Positions 22,370-35,211 of a stretch of 60,000 nt of DNA are shown here, piece after piece; position 1 is the stretch's first letter, and the number at the start of each line of letters is the position of its first letter. Below the pieces are notes generated by a model, which was not told the origin of the DNA, did not search any database, and saw nothing but the letters and a program-made list of their open reading frames with translations. A program made the position numbers and the translations under genes. This DNA is from Liolophura sinensis (lineage: Eukaryota; Mollusca; Polyplacophora; Chitonida; Chitonidae): positions 21,053,764 through 21,113,763 of the forward strand of contig NC_088306.1 of NCBI RefSeq assembly GCF_032854445.1, given 5' to 3'.

Positions 22370-24655
22370 AGTAAGTTGCAAAAGACTGACAGAATACAGA
22401 ATGTCTCACTCAGCCACATAAACACTGGCAGAACACAGAATGTCTCACTCAGCCACATAAACACTGGCAGAACACAGAATGTCTCAACTGGTCATATAAA
22501 TACTGAAAGAATACAGAATATCTCACCCGTCACATAAATACTGACACAACACATTACGTCTCCCACGGTCAAATAAGTACATATAGTATACTAAGTACAT
22601 ATACTATACTGATCTAACTGAAAATGTCTCACCCATCCACATAAAAACTGACCTAAATCAAAATGCTTCATCCAGCCACATAAATACTGGCTGGACACAG
22701 AATGTATCATCCAGCCACATAAATACTGGCTGCACACAAAATGTATCATCCAGCCACATAAATACTGGCTCGACACAAAATGTCTCATCCAGCCACATAA
22801 AAACTGGCTGGACACGAATTGTCTCACCCAGCCACTTAAATACTGGTTGGATACAAAATGTCTCATCCAGCCACATAAATACTAACTGGACACAAAATGT
22901 CTCACCCAGCCACATAAATACTGACCTAACTCAAAATGTCCCACCCAGCCACATAAATACTGGTTAGACACAAAATTTCTCACCCAGCCACATAAATACT
23001 GGCTGGGGACAAAATGTCTCACCAGGCAACATAAAAACTGACCTAAGTGAAAATGTCTCACCCAGCCACATAAATAATGACTGGCCATAAAACGTCTCAC
23101 CTAGCCAATTAAATACTAGCTGGAGACACAATGTCTCAACCAGTCACATAAATACTAACTGGACACAAAATGTCTCACTCAGCCACATAAATACTGGCAG
23201 AACACAGAATGTCTTAACCGGTCACATAAAAACTGACAGAATACAGAATGTGTCACTCAGCCACGTAAACACTTGCAGAACACAGAATGTCTCAAGCGGT
23301 CACATAAATACTGACTGGACACAAAATGTGTCACCTAGCCACAAAATACTGGCAGGAGAGAAAATATATCACCCAGCCACATAAATACTGACAGAACACA
23401 GACTGTCTCACTCAGCCACATAAATACTGACAGAACACAGAATGTCTGCCCCAGTCAAATATGTACATGTATGCTGACCTAACAGAAAATGTCTCACCCA
23501 TCGACATAAATGCGGACCTAACTCACCCAGCCACATAACTATTGACTGGACATAAAACGTCTCACCAAGCCACTTAAATACTGCCTGAAGACCGAATGTC
23601 CCACCCAGCCACATAAATACTGACTGGACAGAAAATATCTCACTCAGCCACTCAAATACTGGCTGGAGACAAAATGTCTCATCTAGCCTCATAAATACTG
23701 ACAGAAAACAGAATGTCTCAGTTAAGCACTTAAATACAGGCAGAACACAGAATGTCTCACTCAGCCACTTAAATACTGGCACAACACAGAATGTCTCAAC
23801 CGGTCACATAAATACTTACAGAATACAGAATGTGTCACTCAGCCACATAAACACTGACAGAACATAGAATGTCTCAACCGGTCACATAAATACTGACAGA
23901 ATATAGAATGTCTCACTCAGCCACATAAACACTGGCAGAACACAGACTGTCTCAACCGGTCACATAAATACTGACAGAATACAGAATGTCTCACTCAGCC
24001 ACATAAACACTGGCAGAACACAGAATGTCTCAACCGGTCACATAAATACTGACAGAATATAGAATGTCTCACTCAGCCACATCAACACTGGCAGAACACA
24101 GAATGTCTCAGCCGGTCACATAAATACTGACGGAAAACAGAAAATCTCACTCACACACATAAACACTGGCAGAACATAGAATGTCTCAACCGGTCACATA
24201 AATAATGACAGAATACAGAATGTCTCACTCAGCCACATAAACACTGACAGAACACAGAATGTCTCACTTAAGCACTTAAATACTGGCTGAACACAGAATG
24301 TCTCACTCAGCCACTTAAATACTGGCACAACACAGAATGTCTCATCCGGTTACATAAATACTGACACAATACAGAATGTCTCACTCAGCCACATAAACAC
24401 TGGCAGAACACAGGCTGTCTCAACCAGTCACATAAATACTGACAGAATATAGAATGTCTCACTCAGCCACATAACACTGGCATAACACAGAATGTCTCAA
24501 CCGGTCACATAAATTCTGACACAACACATTATGTCTCCCACAGTAATATAAGTACATGTGTAATGGCCTACCACATAAATACTGGCTGGAGACAAAATGT
24601 TTCCCCCGGTCAAATAAATACTGACAGAACACAGAATGTCTCACATACATAAAGA
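22370..24655. repeat. 39-bp minisatellite array (about 58 copies)
   Basis: The unit reads roughly acagaatgtctcactcagcc followed by acataaa.actggcagaac. Variants differ in the middle (caaccggtcac, acccagccac, aagcactt). Because 39 is 13 codons, several frames stay open for 60-124 residues, giving a 13-residue periodic peptide on the minus strand (for example FMWLDETFCVQPV). The open frames lie in different phases, start and stop arbitrarily, and have no initiator or signal peptide, so they are treated as repeat artefacts. The array sits in the putative last intron of the lectin-glycosyltransferase locus. Confidence 0.9.
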
Positions 24656-24921
24656 CTGGTCAATAACAAACATAGCAGTACACTCAATCATAACACACTG
24701 CTATCGGAGACACGGTGTAATCTTGGTGGTGAAATCCACGAAAACAAAAATCTTTTCAAATGAGTCAGGATCGAAAACCCATGTCATAATTAACCAATCG
24801 CTACTCCCCGACTTAAAATGTGGTAGGAAATAACTTATGCGAGGAAAAGTCTTGCTTAACACAGGTCATTAGGGATCTTCTGTTGCGGTTTTTCTTGATG
24901 TTGTTATGAAATACTATTATT

Positions 24922-27900
24922 GTAGAGCCTGGCTGGTTTTACTTGTAAAGAGCTTCGCTGGTTCTACTTATAAAACCCTTCTCTTGTCCTACTTGTAAAG
25001 GGCTCTGCTGGTTTTACTTACAAAACGGTTCTCTTGTCCTACGAGTAACAGGCACCGCTGGTCCTACTTATAAAACACTTCTCTTGTCCCACTTGTAAAG
25101 GACTCCGCTAGTTCTACTTATAAAAGACTTCTCCTGTCTTACTTGTAAAGTCCTCCGCTAGTTCTACTTATAAAATACTTCTCCTCTCTTACTATTACAG
25201 GACTCTGCTAGTTCTACTTATAAAAGATTTCTCTTGTCCTACTTGTAAAGGACTCCGCTAGTTCTACTTATAAAACACTTCTCCTGTCTTACTTGTAAAG
25301 GATTCCGCTAGTTCTACTTATAAAACACTTCTCTTGTCTTACATGTAAAGGACTCCGCTAGTTCTACTTATAAAACACTTCTCTTGTCTTACTTGTAAAG
25401 GACTCCGCTAGTTCTACTTATAAAAGACTTCTCCTGTCTTACTTGTAAAGGACTCCGCTAGTTCTACTTATAAAAGACTTCTCCTGTCTTACTTGTAAAG
25501 GATTCCGCTAGTTCTACTTATAAAACACTTCTCCTGTCTTACTTGTACAGGACTCCGCTAGTTCTACTTGTAAACCACTTCTTCTGTCTTACTTGTAAAG
25601 GACTCCGCTAGTTCTACTTATAAAACACTTCTGTTGTCTTACTTGTGAAGGATTCCGCTAGTTCTACTTATAAAACACTTCTTCTGTCTTACTTGTAAAG
25701 GACTCCACTAGTTCTACTTGTAAAACACTTCTCTTGTCTTACTTGTAAAGGATTCCGCTAGTTCTACTTATAAAACACTTCTCCTGTCTTACTTCTACAG
25801 GACTCCGCTAGTTCTACTTATAAAACACTTCTCCTGTCTTACTTGTAAAGGACTCCACTAGTTATACTTATAAAACACTTCTCTTGTCTTACTTGTAAAA
25901 CACTTCTCCTGTCTTACTTGTAAAGGATTCCGCTAGTTCAACTTATAAAACACTTCTCTTGTCCTACTTGTAAAGGACTCCGCTAGTTCTACTTATAAAA
26001 CACTTCTCCTGTCTTACTTGTAAAGGACTCCGCTAGTTCTACTTATAAAACACTTCTCCTGTCTTACTTGTAAAGGATTCCGCTAGTTCTACCTATAAAA
26101 CACTTCTCCTGTCTTACTTGTACAGGACTCCGCTAGTTCTACTTGTAAAACACTTCTTCTGTCTTACTTCTAAAGGACTCCGCTAGTTCTACTTATAAAA
26201 CACTTCTGTTGTCTTACTTGTGAAGGATTCCGCTAGTTCTACTTATAAAACACTTCTTCTGTCTTACTTGTAAATGACTCCACTAGTTCTACTTGTAAAA
26301 CACTTCTCTTGTCTTACTTGTAAAGGATTCCGCTAGTTCTACTTATAAAACACTTCTCCTGTCTTACTTCTACAGGACTCCGCTAGTTCTACTTATAAAA
26401 CACTTCTCCTGTCTTACTTGTAAAGGACTCCACTAGTTATACTTATAAAACACTTCTCTTGTCTTACTTGTAAAACACTTCTCCTGTCTTACTTGTAAAG
26501 GATTCCGCTAGTTCAACTTATAAAACACTTCTCTTGTCCTACTTGTAAAGGACTCCGCTAGTTCTACTTATAAAACACTTCTCCTGTCTTACTTGTAAAG
26601 GACTCCGCTAGTTCTACTTATAAAACACTTCTCCTGTCTTACTTGTAAAGGATTCCGCTAGTTCTACTTATAAAACACTTCTCCTGTCTTACTTGTACAG
26701 GACTCCGCTAGTTCTACTTGTAAAACACTTCTTCTGTCTTACTTGTAAAGGACTCCGCTAGTTCTACTTATAAAACACTTCTGTTGTCTTACTTGTGAAG
26801 GATTCCGCTAGTTCTACTTATAAAACACTTCTTCTGTCTTACTTGTAAAGGACTCCACTAGTTCTACTTGTAAAACACTTCTCTTGTCTTACTTGTAAAG
26901 GATTCCGCTAGTTCTACTTATAAAACACTTCTCCTGTCTTACTTCTACAGGACTCCGCTAGTTCTACTTATAAAACACTTCTCCTGTCTTACTTGTAAAG
27001 GACTCCACTAGTTATACTTATAAAACACTTCTCTTGTCTTACTTGTAAAACACTTCTCCTGTCTTACTTGTAAAGGATTCCGCTAGTTCAACTTATAAAA
27101 CACTTCTCTTGTCCTACTTGTAAAGGACTCCGCTAGTTCTACTTATAAAACACTTCTCCTGTCTTACTTGTACAGGACTCCGCTATTTTTACTTATAAAA
27201 TACTTCTCCTGTATTACTTGTAAAGGATTCCGCTAGTTCTACTTATAAAACACTTCTCCTGTCTTACTTGTAAAGGACTCCACTAGTTCTACTTGTAAAA
27301 CACATCTCCTGTCTTACTTGTAAAGGATTCCGCTAGTTCTACTGATAAAACACTTCTCCTGTCTTACTTGTACAGGACTCCGCTAGTTCTACTTATAAAA
27401 CACTTCTTTGGTCTTACTTGTAAAGGACTCCGCTAGTTCTACTTATAAAACACTTCTTCTGTCTTACTTGTAAAGGACTCCGCTAGTTCTACTTATAAAA
27501 CACTTCTCCTGTCTTACTTGTAAAGGATTCCGCTAGTTCTACTTATAAACACTTCTCCTGTCTTACTATTACAGGACTCCGCTAGTTCTACTTATAAAAC
27601 ACTTCTCCTGTCTTACTTGTACAGGACTCCGCTAGTTCTACTTATAAAACACTTCTTCTGTCTTACTTGTAAAGGATTCCGCTAGTTCTACTTATAAAAC
27701 ACTTCTCTTGTCTTACTTGTAAAGGACTCCGCTAGTTCTACTTATAAAACACTTCTCCTGTCTTACTTGTAAAGGATTCCGCTAGTTCTACTTATACAAC
27801 ACTTCTCCTGTCTTACTTGTACAGGACTCCGCTAGTTCTACTTATAAAACACTTCTCCTGTCTTACTTGTACAGGACTCCGCTAGTTCTACTTATAAAAC

Positions 27901-28505
27901 ACTTCTTCTCTCTTACTTGTAAAGGATTCCGCTAGTTCTACTGATAAAACACTTCTCCTGTCTTACTTGTAAAGGATTCCGCTAGTTCTACTTATAAAAC
28001 ACTTCTCCTGTCTTACTTGTACAGGACTCCGCTAGTTCTACTTGTAAAACACTTCTCTTGTCCTACTTGTAAAGGACTCCGCTAGTTCTACTTATAAAAC
28101 ACTTCTCTTGTCCTACTTGTAAAGGATTCCGCTAGTTCTAGTTATAAAACACTTCTCCTGTCTTACTTGTACCGGACTCCGCTAGTTCTACTTATAAAAC
28201 ACTTCTTCTGTCTTTCTTGTAAAGGACTCCGCTAGTTCTACTTATAAAACACTTCTCTTGTCTTACTTGTAAAGGACTCCGCTAGTTCTACTTATAAAAC
28301 ACTTCTCCTGTCTTACTTGTACAGGACTCCGCTAGTTCTACTTATAAAACACTTATCTTGTCTTACTTGTAAAGGACTCCGCTAGTTCTACTTATAAAAG
28401 ACTTCTCCTGTCTTACTTGTAAAGGATTCCGCTTGTTCTACTTATAAAACACTTATCTTGTCTTACTTGTAAAGGATTCCGCTATTTCTACTTATGAAAG
28501 ACTTC
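24922..28505. repeat. 50-bp satellite array (about 71 copies) with 575-bp higher-order repeat
   Basis: The unit is two related 25-base halves, ttctacttataaaacacttc+tcctg and tcttacttgtaaaggactcc+gctag. Units are near identical over 3.5 kb. A single extra half-unit (gttatac...) recurs at 25861, 26436 and 27011, and a ctgttg variant at 25631, 26206 and 26781. Both spacings are exactly 575 bases (23 half-units), which shows a larger block was triplicated. Not coding. Confidence 0.95.
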
Positions 28506-29187
28506 GTATATAAGCTGCGTATATATGTACGAGACAGCTAGATTCGAATACACAACACCCAACCTGATGAATTTAATTGGGATGATGTTCACAAAAATGT
28601 TCACAAAAATGGTGTTTGCGATTCCTGAAAAGGAGTGATCTACACCACCCTAATGGCGTCCTCTGTTGCGCCCTAATGATTTTAAGCCTTCCTCTCGTCG
28701 CCGTCGATCACTTTGACCATTAAGGTCACAGACGTGAATCCAGCCCTCACAGGCGGTTTGTTAAGGGGAGAGTGCACAAAGCCACGTTTAGGCTTAAGTT
28801 ATAGGTAATAAAATGTGATTTAAACATTTATTTTTGAATTTTACATGCTTTAAATAAAAAACATTTGGGGATCTTGGGCCATAAATTGCGCATTTTGTCT
28901 GTTTCGAGGTTTCAAAACTTGACTTAATTCAATTTGTGGAATAGACCCTGGTACCGGAAGTAGGTGTTTTATTGCGAAAACTTCCACTTCTTCCATTTAT
29001 TAAACTTATCACCTTCAAAAATGTTGAGTGTCACGTTAAGCAACAATCAAATAAATACTCTTATTAAACCATGTCAAATTTGTCAAGGCCCTAATATCGT
29101 GATTAAGATGAATTGCTTGTAATTTGCAGAAGCTGAAGACATGTTCTAAGGCAAACACAAATAAAGTACAACACGAAGAATAATTAC

Positions 29188-29257
29188 CTTTTTTCTCCCG
29201 CCTCTTGCCGGCAACAAGTGCGCTTTGGTACATTTCCTCCGTAAACTCTCCGACACC
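29188..29257 (-). CDS. Putative 70-base linker exon upstream of GT54 exons
   Basis: On the minus strand a strong acceptor (ttttttctgacag) and a donor (aaaaag|gtaatt) bracket 70 bases. Read in phase 0 they encode 23 residues, including EEMYQSALVAGKRREKK, and leave one base (phase 1). That matches the phase-1 start of the GT54 terminal exons. The joined junction KKGFLTIGLPT resembles the Gly/Arg/Lys-rich run immediately before the GIPT motif in MGAT4 proteins. No direct transcript evidence. Confidence 0.5.
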
Positions 29258-30300
29258 CTGTCAGAAAAAAATAGTTGTAGTTTCATCCACTTTTTGTTCC
29301 CTGAAAACTGCTTTTTTATTATTCGGGATCGTATCTAAAAAAATAATTCATTCATATATCATTGACAGGGGCTGACAGTCGTGTTGATATAAAGGAAAAT
29401 AGGGTACATTTTCTAGGCATGTTACGACTGTATCTCAGCAAAATTTTGTATGTCACAGAAATATTATACACTGCCTTCACTTTTTTTCTTGTAGAGCGTA
29501 CCACGCTGTCGCCGCATCTCTGGTTTTACTCTGTATGCAAATCCAGAGTGTTGAGAATAAGTATAACATGGTTTGTTTGTTTGCCCGTTGTTTAAACACC
29601 ATGCTCGGATTTTTTCTACTCATATGGCGGCGGTAAGCATTATGAGTGGAAGAAACCGAAGTGCTTGAATTACAAACCAACAAGTTTAGTCAAATTTCTA
29701 ACGAAGTTTTCATGTGTGACGTACAAATATAGACCCCACATTCAAATTTGGTGAAAAACAAATGGTCTTTAACAAATGTTAGGCTCTTACAACTGTCACT
29801 CGGTAGTTGTCAATAGCTTTCTGTCACAAAGGTCAAACGAAGACTAACAGCGGAGTAATATGCCAAATCCCTGAACTATTTTTATCAAGTTTGAGGCTGT
29901 TTTTCTTCTATGACTTTGACAGCCATTGTCCTTAAACTCCAGACCGGTAGAAGACGTGTAGTCTGTTTCTAGAACAATACTTTCAGTATGCTTGCTCTAA
30001 TGGAATATAAGCTCGATTAACACATCAGTCCAATCTACAAATTATACACAATGGATCTACACCGGAATCAGCAATAAACAATCTATAGGTATATGATAGA
30101 GTAAATGACTGGTGAACTTACCGCAGAGTGTACGTGTTTTGGAACTTGTCTTAAAGTCGCTTCATCTCAAATTGGTAAAAACAGAAAAAAACGAAAAAGA
30201 ATCAAAACATACTGTGGACGTTATCACCCACTTCCAATCAAAAATTGTCTTCAAAGATTTTGTTTCCTTTTGCCTATAAGGCCACTTATGGGGGACAGCA
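29258..30300. other. Intron-like region, no supported gene
   Basis: A degenerate SINE family A relic is visible near 29579-29690 (minus). The remainder is featureless AT-rich sequence. Confidence 0.4.
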
Positions 30301-30309
30301 GTCACCAGG

Positions 30310-30870
30310 CAAAACACCTTCACGGGGTCACAGTATACTAACAGCCAGTACATATCACCATTAGTTTGGGGGCATATTTAAAGTGCTGTCTAACTGAACA
30401 CCATGCAGCAACGACCAGGCACAACACTCACACGCCGTCACAGTATACTAATAGACAGTACTGATCAGCACGAGTGCGGGGGCATATTCATTGTGCTACC
30501 TCACTGAAACACCATGCAAACACCCTTACCCAGTATACTAGCAGGAATAACCTGCTAATGCTCATTCTCATCATGCAGCAGTCGCGAGGCACAACACTCT
30601 CACTCAGTCACAGTATACAAACAGCCAGTATTTATCACCATTAGTCTGGGAGCATTTTCACAGTGCTGCTTCACTGAAACACCATGCAGCAGTCAACAGG
30701 CACAACACTCGCACGCCGTAACAGTATACTTACAACCAGCACATACCACCACTAGTCTGGAGACATATTCACAGTGCTGCCTCACTGAAACACCATGCAA
30801 ACACCTTCACGCAGTCACGGTATACTAACAGGAATAACCAATACTCATCCTCATTATGCATAAGTTTAGG
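30310..30870. repeat. Irregular tandem repeat, unit about 100-115 bp
   Basis: Five to six diverged copies of a unit containing 'cacagtatactaacagccag', 'tatcaccattagt.tggg' and 'ctgaaacaccatgcagca', with internal length variation (two copies shortened to 'ctaacaggaataacc'). Confidence 0.75.
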
Positions 30871-31608
30871 TTCAACACCAATCTCTCTTTGCCTCGGGTG
30901 ACGCCATAATTATTCAAAAGCTAGTTGCATGCTAGGCAATGGACGTGGAGAGTAATTTGTTTTACAAAGGCTGCACCAACAAGCGGTTAGAACAAATTTG
31001 CACGCAATAACACAACCTATACTACTATCCCTGGGAACAGACTGCATCGCGTTAATTTCCCAACATCCATCTGTAAATCTATTCTGCAGTTGGATCCTAT
31101 ACTACAAGAAAGAAAACAAAATTCCCTTTTTAAGGCCATATTAAACTAAAACGGGTAGACAATTTCAAATATAGCAGTGTCAGTAACATGGTTTGTAGAT
31201 AAATCGATAACAGTTTAGGAAACTGGTGTCGTCCTCCGTCAAAACATGTTAACTCCGCCCAATATCTGGAATGCCACTGGTTTTTGAATAGTCCTGACGT
31301 CAACCGATGCAATGGGTTTTTGCTGCCGAAACCGAGCTCATGGACTTAGGTATTAGAAAAAGTGTTCTAACTTGATTTTACTTACAAGAATATGAACTTC
31401 CAACCTATCCATGTGTAGAGTTTGTGTTGTTACGTGTTACTGACTAAAGGTAATATTGGTAGCAAATATGACTGATTTTAAAGACAGCCGAATATGGGAG
31501 ACTTGGTGAAAGAAACAGACTGTAGCCCAGGGATAGACAGTAATTTAGCCCCAGGTTTCCGACTTGAGAGGTGACCGCTCTAACCACTTGTCTATCAGTC
31601 AAAATTAC

Positions 31609-31778
31609 GTTTGTAAAAACTAAAATACCGTAAGTAGCTTCCAGGATTTCTGAACTGTGCACTGAACGTTGGCAAACGTAGCGTCGAACTGACGTCAGCG
31701 AGCACGCAACGCTGGTCCATTTCTTAGTTACGTCAGAGATGCTTACACAAGGCTTCGTGCTGGCGGATGCGGGCTCAC
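31609..31778 (-). CDS. C-type lectin domain, second-half exon
   Basis: On the minus strand the acceptor gttaacag precedes a phase-1 start that joins to exon 33425-33144 to give NWAHGEPAS. It supplies the C-terminal CTLD pattern: KPCVSISDV, KKWTSVAC and RRYVCQR, i.e. the last conserved cysteines. The EPN calcium/sugar motif reads EPA and the WND motif reads WTS, so calcium-dependent sugar binding is doubtful. The reading frame stays open well past the last Cys (to 31444), so the chain probably continues into another exon. The donor used here (aaac|gtaatt at 31609/31608) is phase 0 and is the least certain boundary. A tRNA-like relic lies just beyond it (about 31540-31600). Confidence 0.6.
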
Positions 31779-31837
31779 CTGTTAACCCAGAGAACTCAGT
31801 TATCTCCCTTTTCAAGAAATTTATATATTTATTTTTT

Positions 31838-31980
31838 TATTCATTTATTTTTTTTTATTTATTTGATTGGTGTGTTACGCCGTACTCAAGAATATTTCAC
31901 TTATACGACGGCAGCCAGCATAATGATGGGAGAAAAGGGGGAAATCCTCGACCATCCGCACATTGGCAGATCTGCTGACG
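31838..31980 (-). mobile_element. SINE family A copy, 5'-truncated
   Basis: Tail (atttatttgattggtgtgtt), body (acgccgtactcaagaatatt, ccagcataatgatggg, accatccgca) and then loss of similarity. It lies just outside the acceptor of the lectin exon at 31778. Confidence 0.75.
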
Positions 31981-33143
31981 TTTAGTTAAAGAAATTAAAA
32001 CATCTAGTTGAGACTTTTAAATGTTTCATAATTGATTATTCTGCAAATAAATATGAAAGACCGTTCAAATAAGGAAATATACTTTTACATCTGGTGAAAG
32101 TGTGGCTTTGTAGAGTGACTTAATATTTTTGCAATGGTAAAAACATGACAGGCTTCATTTCCCCTGCCTTCATTGTTCATGGGGTCTCGGTGACAATTAC
32201 GCCCAATTGTGCAGTCTGACCACTGCGTTTAAGATCACTTTTCTGTCTCTCATCTGAAGGCGTCATATGTTGTGAAGTTCACCAGTAACTTGCCAAAGGT
32301 AGATGCTTTTCCCCGGACTCTCGGGTTTTCACCAATAATGCATAAAACTGACTGTCATGACATAAATTAACAACTCTCCGGCTAGGCGTTAAACAAATAT
32401 AAACTAAACCAAATCTTCTCTTGAAGCAGAAACGAGGTACAGGACATTTTTTTTTCAATGTAAAGAAAATTTTCTTATTTTCTAAATCGTATCTTTATAA
32501 AATTGGTAGGAAACAGGATGATGTTTATGAATTTTGTGACAACAAAAAAAGAATTCCATGAACATTTATTTCTACAATGTGAAAACGTTAAAAATATTGT
32601 GGTCGTCTTTTGAAAAGTGGCTAAGGCAGGAATGCACGTTTACTTGCAGCATAAACAACGTTACAGTAATTCTAGCCCTAGCCAATGAAAAAACAATAAT
32701 AAACACTCTACTTATATTAACAAAGCAGTGGATTTTTGTGTCAAAAACAAAAGTTAAGAAACCATTACATTTAGAAAATATACTGACAAAAATCGTCCCA
32801 TAATTAGAATGAAAGAATATATTGCCACAATAACGGGGATGGAAAATCACTTCAGAGAGAAATGGAGTAGTAGCTATACGTTATTCAAAGAACAACCAAA
32901 TGAATAACAATCGTGAGTGGAAACGACAGGGAAAGACGGGCTGTTGCATATAGAGATTAGCCCTCTGACTGGTGAAAAGAAATAGAAAATCAAATCACTT
33001 GTCATAGTACGTGTGCGAAATCTGTACGTTACTCGTAAGAAAGTTCGTCAGTATAACTTACCAAAGGTCGATGGTTTACCCTGGGCATATTTGCTTTGCT
33101 ACATACGTATTTATAGGTATTAATTCTTGATTGATTATCTCAC
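31981..33143. other. Intron-like stretch between lectin exons
   Basis: AT-rich. Near 32320-32400 there is a possible tail of another SINE type ('ggctaggcgttaaacaaata'). No further exon was recognised. Confidence 0.4.
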
Positions 33144-33425
33144 CATGAGCCCAGTTCGTGAAGTTTAGCGCAGTCCCGTCATGCCATTGATATGTACCGA
33201 TCACTGGGCTGTACACCAAACCAATGAAAGCCGGTCCATAGGCGGCGCCCTGCTCGTTCAACAGCGAATGAATGAACGCGTTATTCTCCCGTGAGGCGAG
33301 AACTGCCGGCCAACCACTGGACTCGAGACAGCGAGGTATGGTGTCCTTGTACTCAAGAGAATTCACCTGGTAAAATGCCCTGTAGCAACTGTTTTCAAAT
33401 CTCATCCATCCCTTGGGGCAAACGT
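33144..33425 (-). CDS. C-type lectin domain, first-half exon
   Basis: A 282-base exon with phase 1 at both ends. The acceptor is taactttcag and the donor catg|gtgaga (minus strand). It encodes the CTLD N-terminal half: CPKGWMRFENSCYRAF, a Cys-to-Glu helix block (LASRENNAFIHSLL), AFIGLVYSP in place of WIGL, and QWHDGTALNFTNW. Joined to the exon at 31778 it completes one CTLD with the canonical cysteines. The upstream partner fitting in phase is the signal-anchor exon at 35317-35212 (junction codon GAC, Asp). Such domains act in extracellular or luminal recognition. Confidence 0.75.
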
Positions 33426-33744
33426 CTGAAAGTTACCAATAAAACGACAGAGGATTTAATATTTTTTAAAATATAGTTTAATGTGTACTTGTTGTTTGAG
33501 ACGCAGTTACTTGTGGCAATCCAGTGTCATTCTCTCGCTCGGCCTGCCCGGAACACGAGTCAAACTGCTCCAGGTCAGTGCAGCTGCCTTATTATTCCAA
33601 CTACTGGTAAATATTCACACAAGCGAGCTAAGAATACATACCCCATTTCCATCCCTATATACAAACACCTAAAAACAAAAATAATGTCTTAAGCTAGGCA
33701 CCGATTGTAGAAACCGAAGAAACAAAATACATACAAAGAAATAT

Positions 33745-33912
33745 CCCAGGAAACTCATGCTTATCCGCAGGTTGCTGGCAGACCTTCCCTCGTATGTCCG
33801 GAGAGGAAGCCAGTATAAGCTGCACTTGAACTCAGAGCGACCACAATGGTGAGAGGCTCTAGAGTCCTTGCGCGGATGTGGCGCGCTAACCAGCTCGGTC
33901 ACGGAGGGGGCC
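33745..33912 (-). mobile_element. SINE family A copy with tRNA-like head
   Basis: Body (ccgcaggttgctggcagacc, ccggagaggaagccag) runs into a tRNA-derived head at the right (ctcagagcgacc, gcgcgctaacc, cacggaggggg). It lacks the AT-rich tail side. Confidence 0.75.
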
Positions 33913-34094
33913 TCCAGGTTGTATTATCACAGCGTTCATACGGAGTGAGCCTTGTCTGCGTGTCTGTAGGGTTAAATGCATTGTGTTGTAATCTGTATCA
34001 TGGACTTGCTATTGTAAATAATACTGACATTTGGCATGGCTGTGCACTGCCGACTCACTGGACTCACTGGCTCAGTTTATACTGACATATTTTA

Positions 34095-34815
34095 CCTGAC
34101 AAACCTCCGCTCAGCATTGGTTACCTGATAAACCACCGCCCATCACCAGGTACCGGAAAAAAACAACGCCCATCACCATGTACCTGTCAAACCAACGCCC
34201 ATCATCAGGCACTTGGCAAATCACTGCCCATCACCAGGTACCTGACAAACCTCCGCTCATCACCAGGTATCTGACAAACCCCTGCTCATCAGCATGTACC
34301 TGACAAACCTCCGCTCATATCCATGCACCTGACAAACCTCCACTCATCACCAGGTACCTGACAAACCCCTGCTCATCAGCATGTACCTGACAAACCTCCG
34401 CTCATCTCCATGCACCTGACAAACCTCCGCACATCACCAGGTACCTAACAAACGACCACCCATGCAGCTGACAAACTACCGCTAATCACTAGGTACCTGA
34501 AAAACCACAGCTCATCATCAGGTACCTGGCAAACCTCCGCTCATCGCCAGGTGACTGACAAAACTACCGCTCGTCACTAGGTACCTAACAAACCACCGTC
34601 CATTACCAGGTACTGACAAACCACCAGTCATCATCAGGTAGTTGACAAACCGTTTCATACCCCATGTGCCTGACAACCACGTCAATCACCGGGTACCTGA
34701 CAAAACCACCACTCATCACCAGGTACCTGACAAACCACCGTTCATCACCAGGCACCTGACACACCGCTTCATATCCCTATGTACCTGACAACTACCGTCC
34801 ATTACCAAGTAACGG
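34095..34815. repeat. 29-bp minisatellite array (about 24 copies)
   Basis: The unit is about ctcatcaccaggtacctgac then aaacctccg, with variants (agcatgtacc, caccgccc) and occasional length changes. Each unit carries the palindrome ggtacc or a near form. It lies in the putative first intron of the lectin-glycosyltransferase locus. Confidence 0.9.
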
Positions 34816-35211
34816 ACAAACCTGCCTTTGAAGAAAAAACTCAAACTGATGCTTTTAAAACACCGTAGCACAAATTAATCAAACTTAGATTTAAACTTAC
34901 AGTTTCAATACAAACATGGCGTTTGTAGTTCAACTTAGATAACGCTATTTGTCGAATAAAAAGTAGGGATAGAATGAAATAACTGTAGTTTGAAGAATGA
35001 ACCCTAAGTGAAGTTACTCAAGTTCAAACACATAGGCTTTTATCACCACCTAGCAATTGGGACTAGTCAAGCTGATTGTCAATATACGGCACGCATATTA
35101 CTTTACTTTTAGTTTAGCTGCTTTTTTAAATGTGACGAGGAAATCAAACCTGGGCCTTTTTCACCATCTGTTACACATGTACTATAATCCAACGTACGAA
35201 AATGTTCTTAC

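Noticed and set aside
22591-23782. Long minus-strand open frames in the 39-bp array as a repetitive protein gene
   Set aside because: Open frames exist in more than one phase over the same bases, change phase along the array and lack a start context. They are explained by a repeat length divisible by three.
24922-28505. CRISPR-like or regulatory array
   Set aside because: There are no spacers; units are contiguous and near identical, typical of a eukaryotic satellite.
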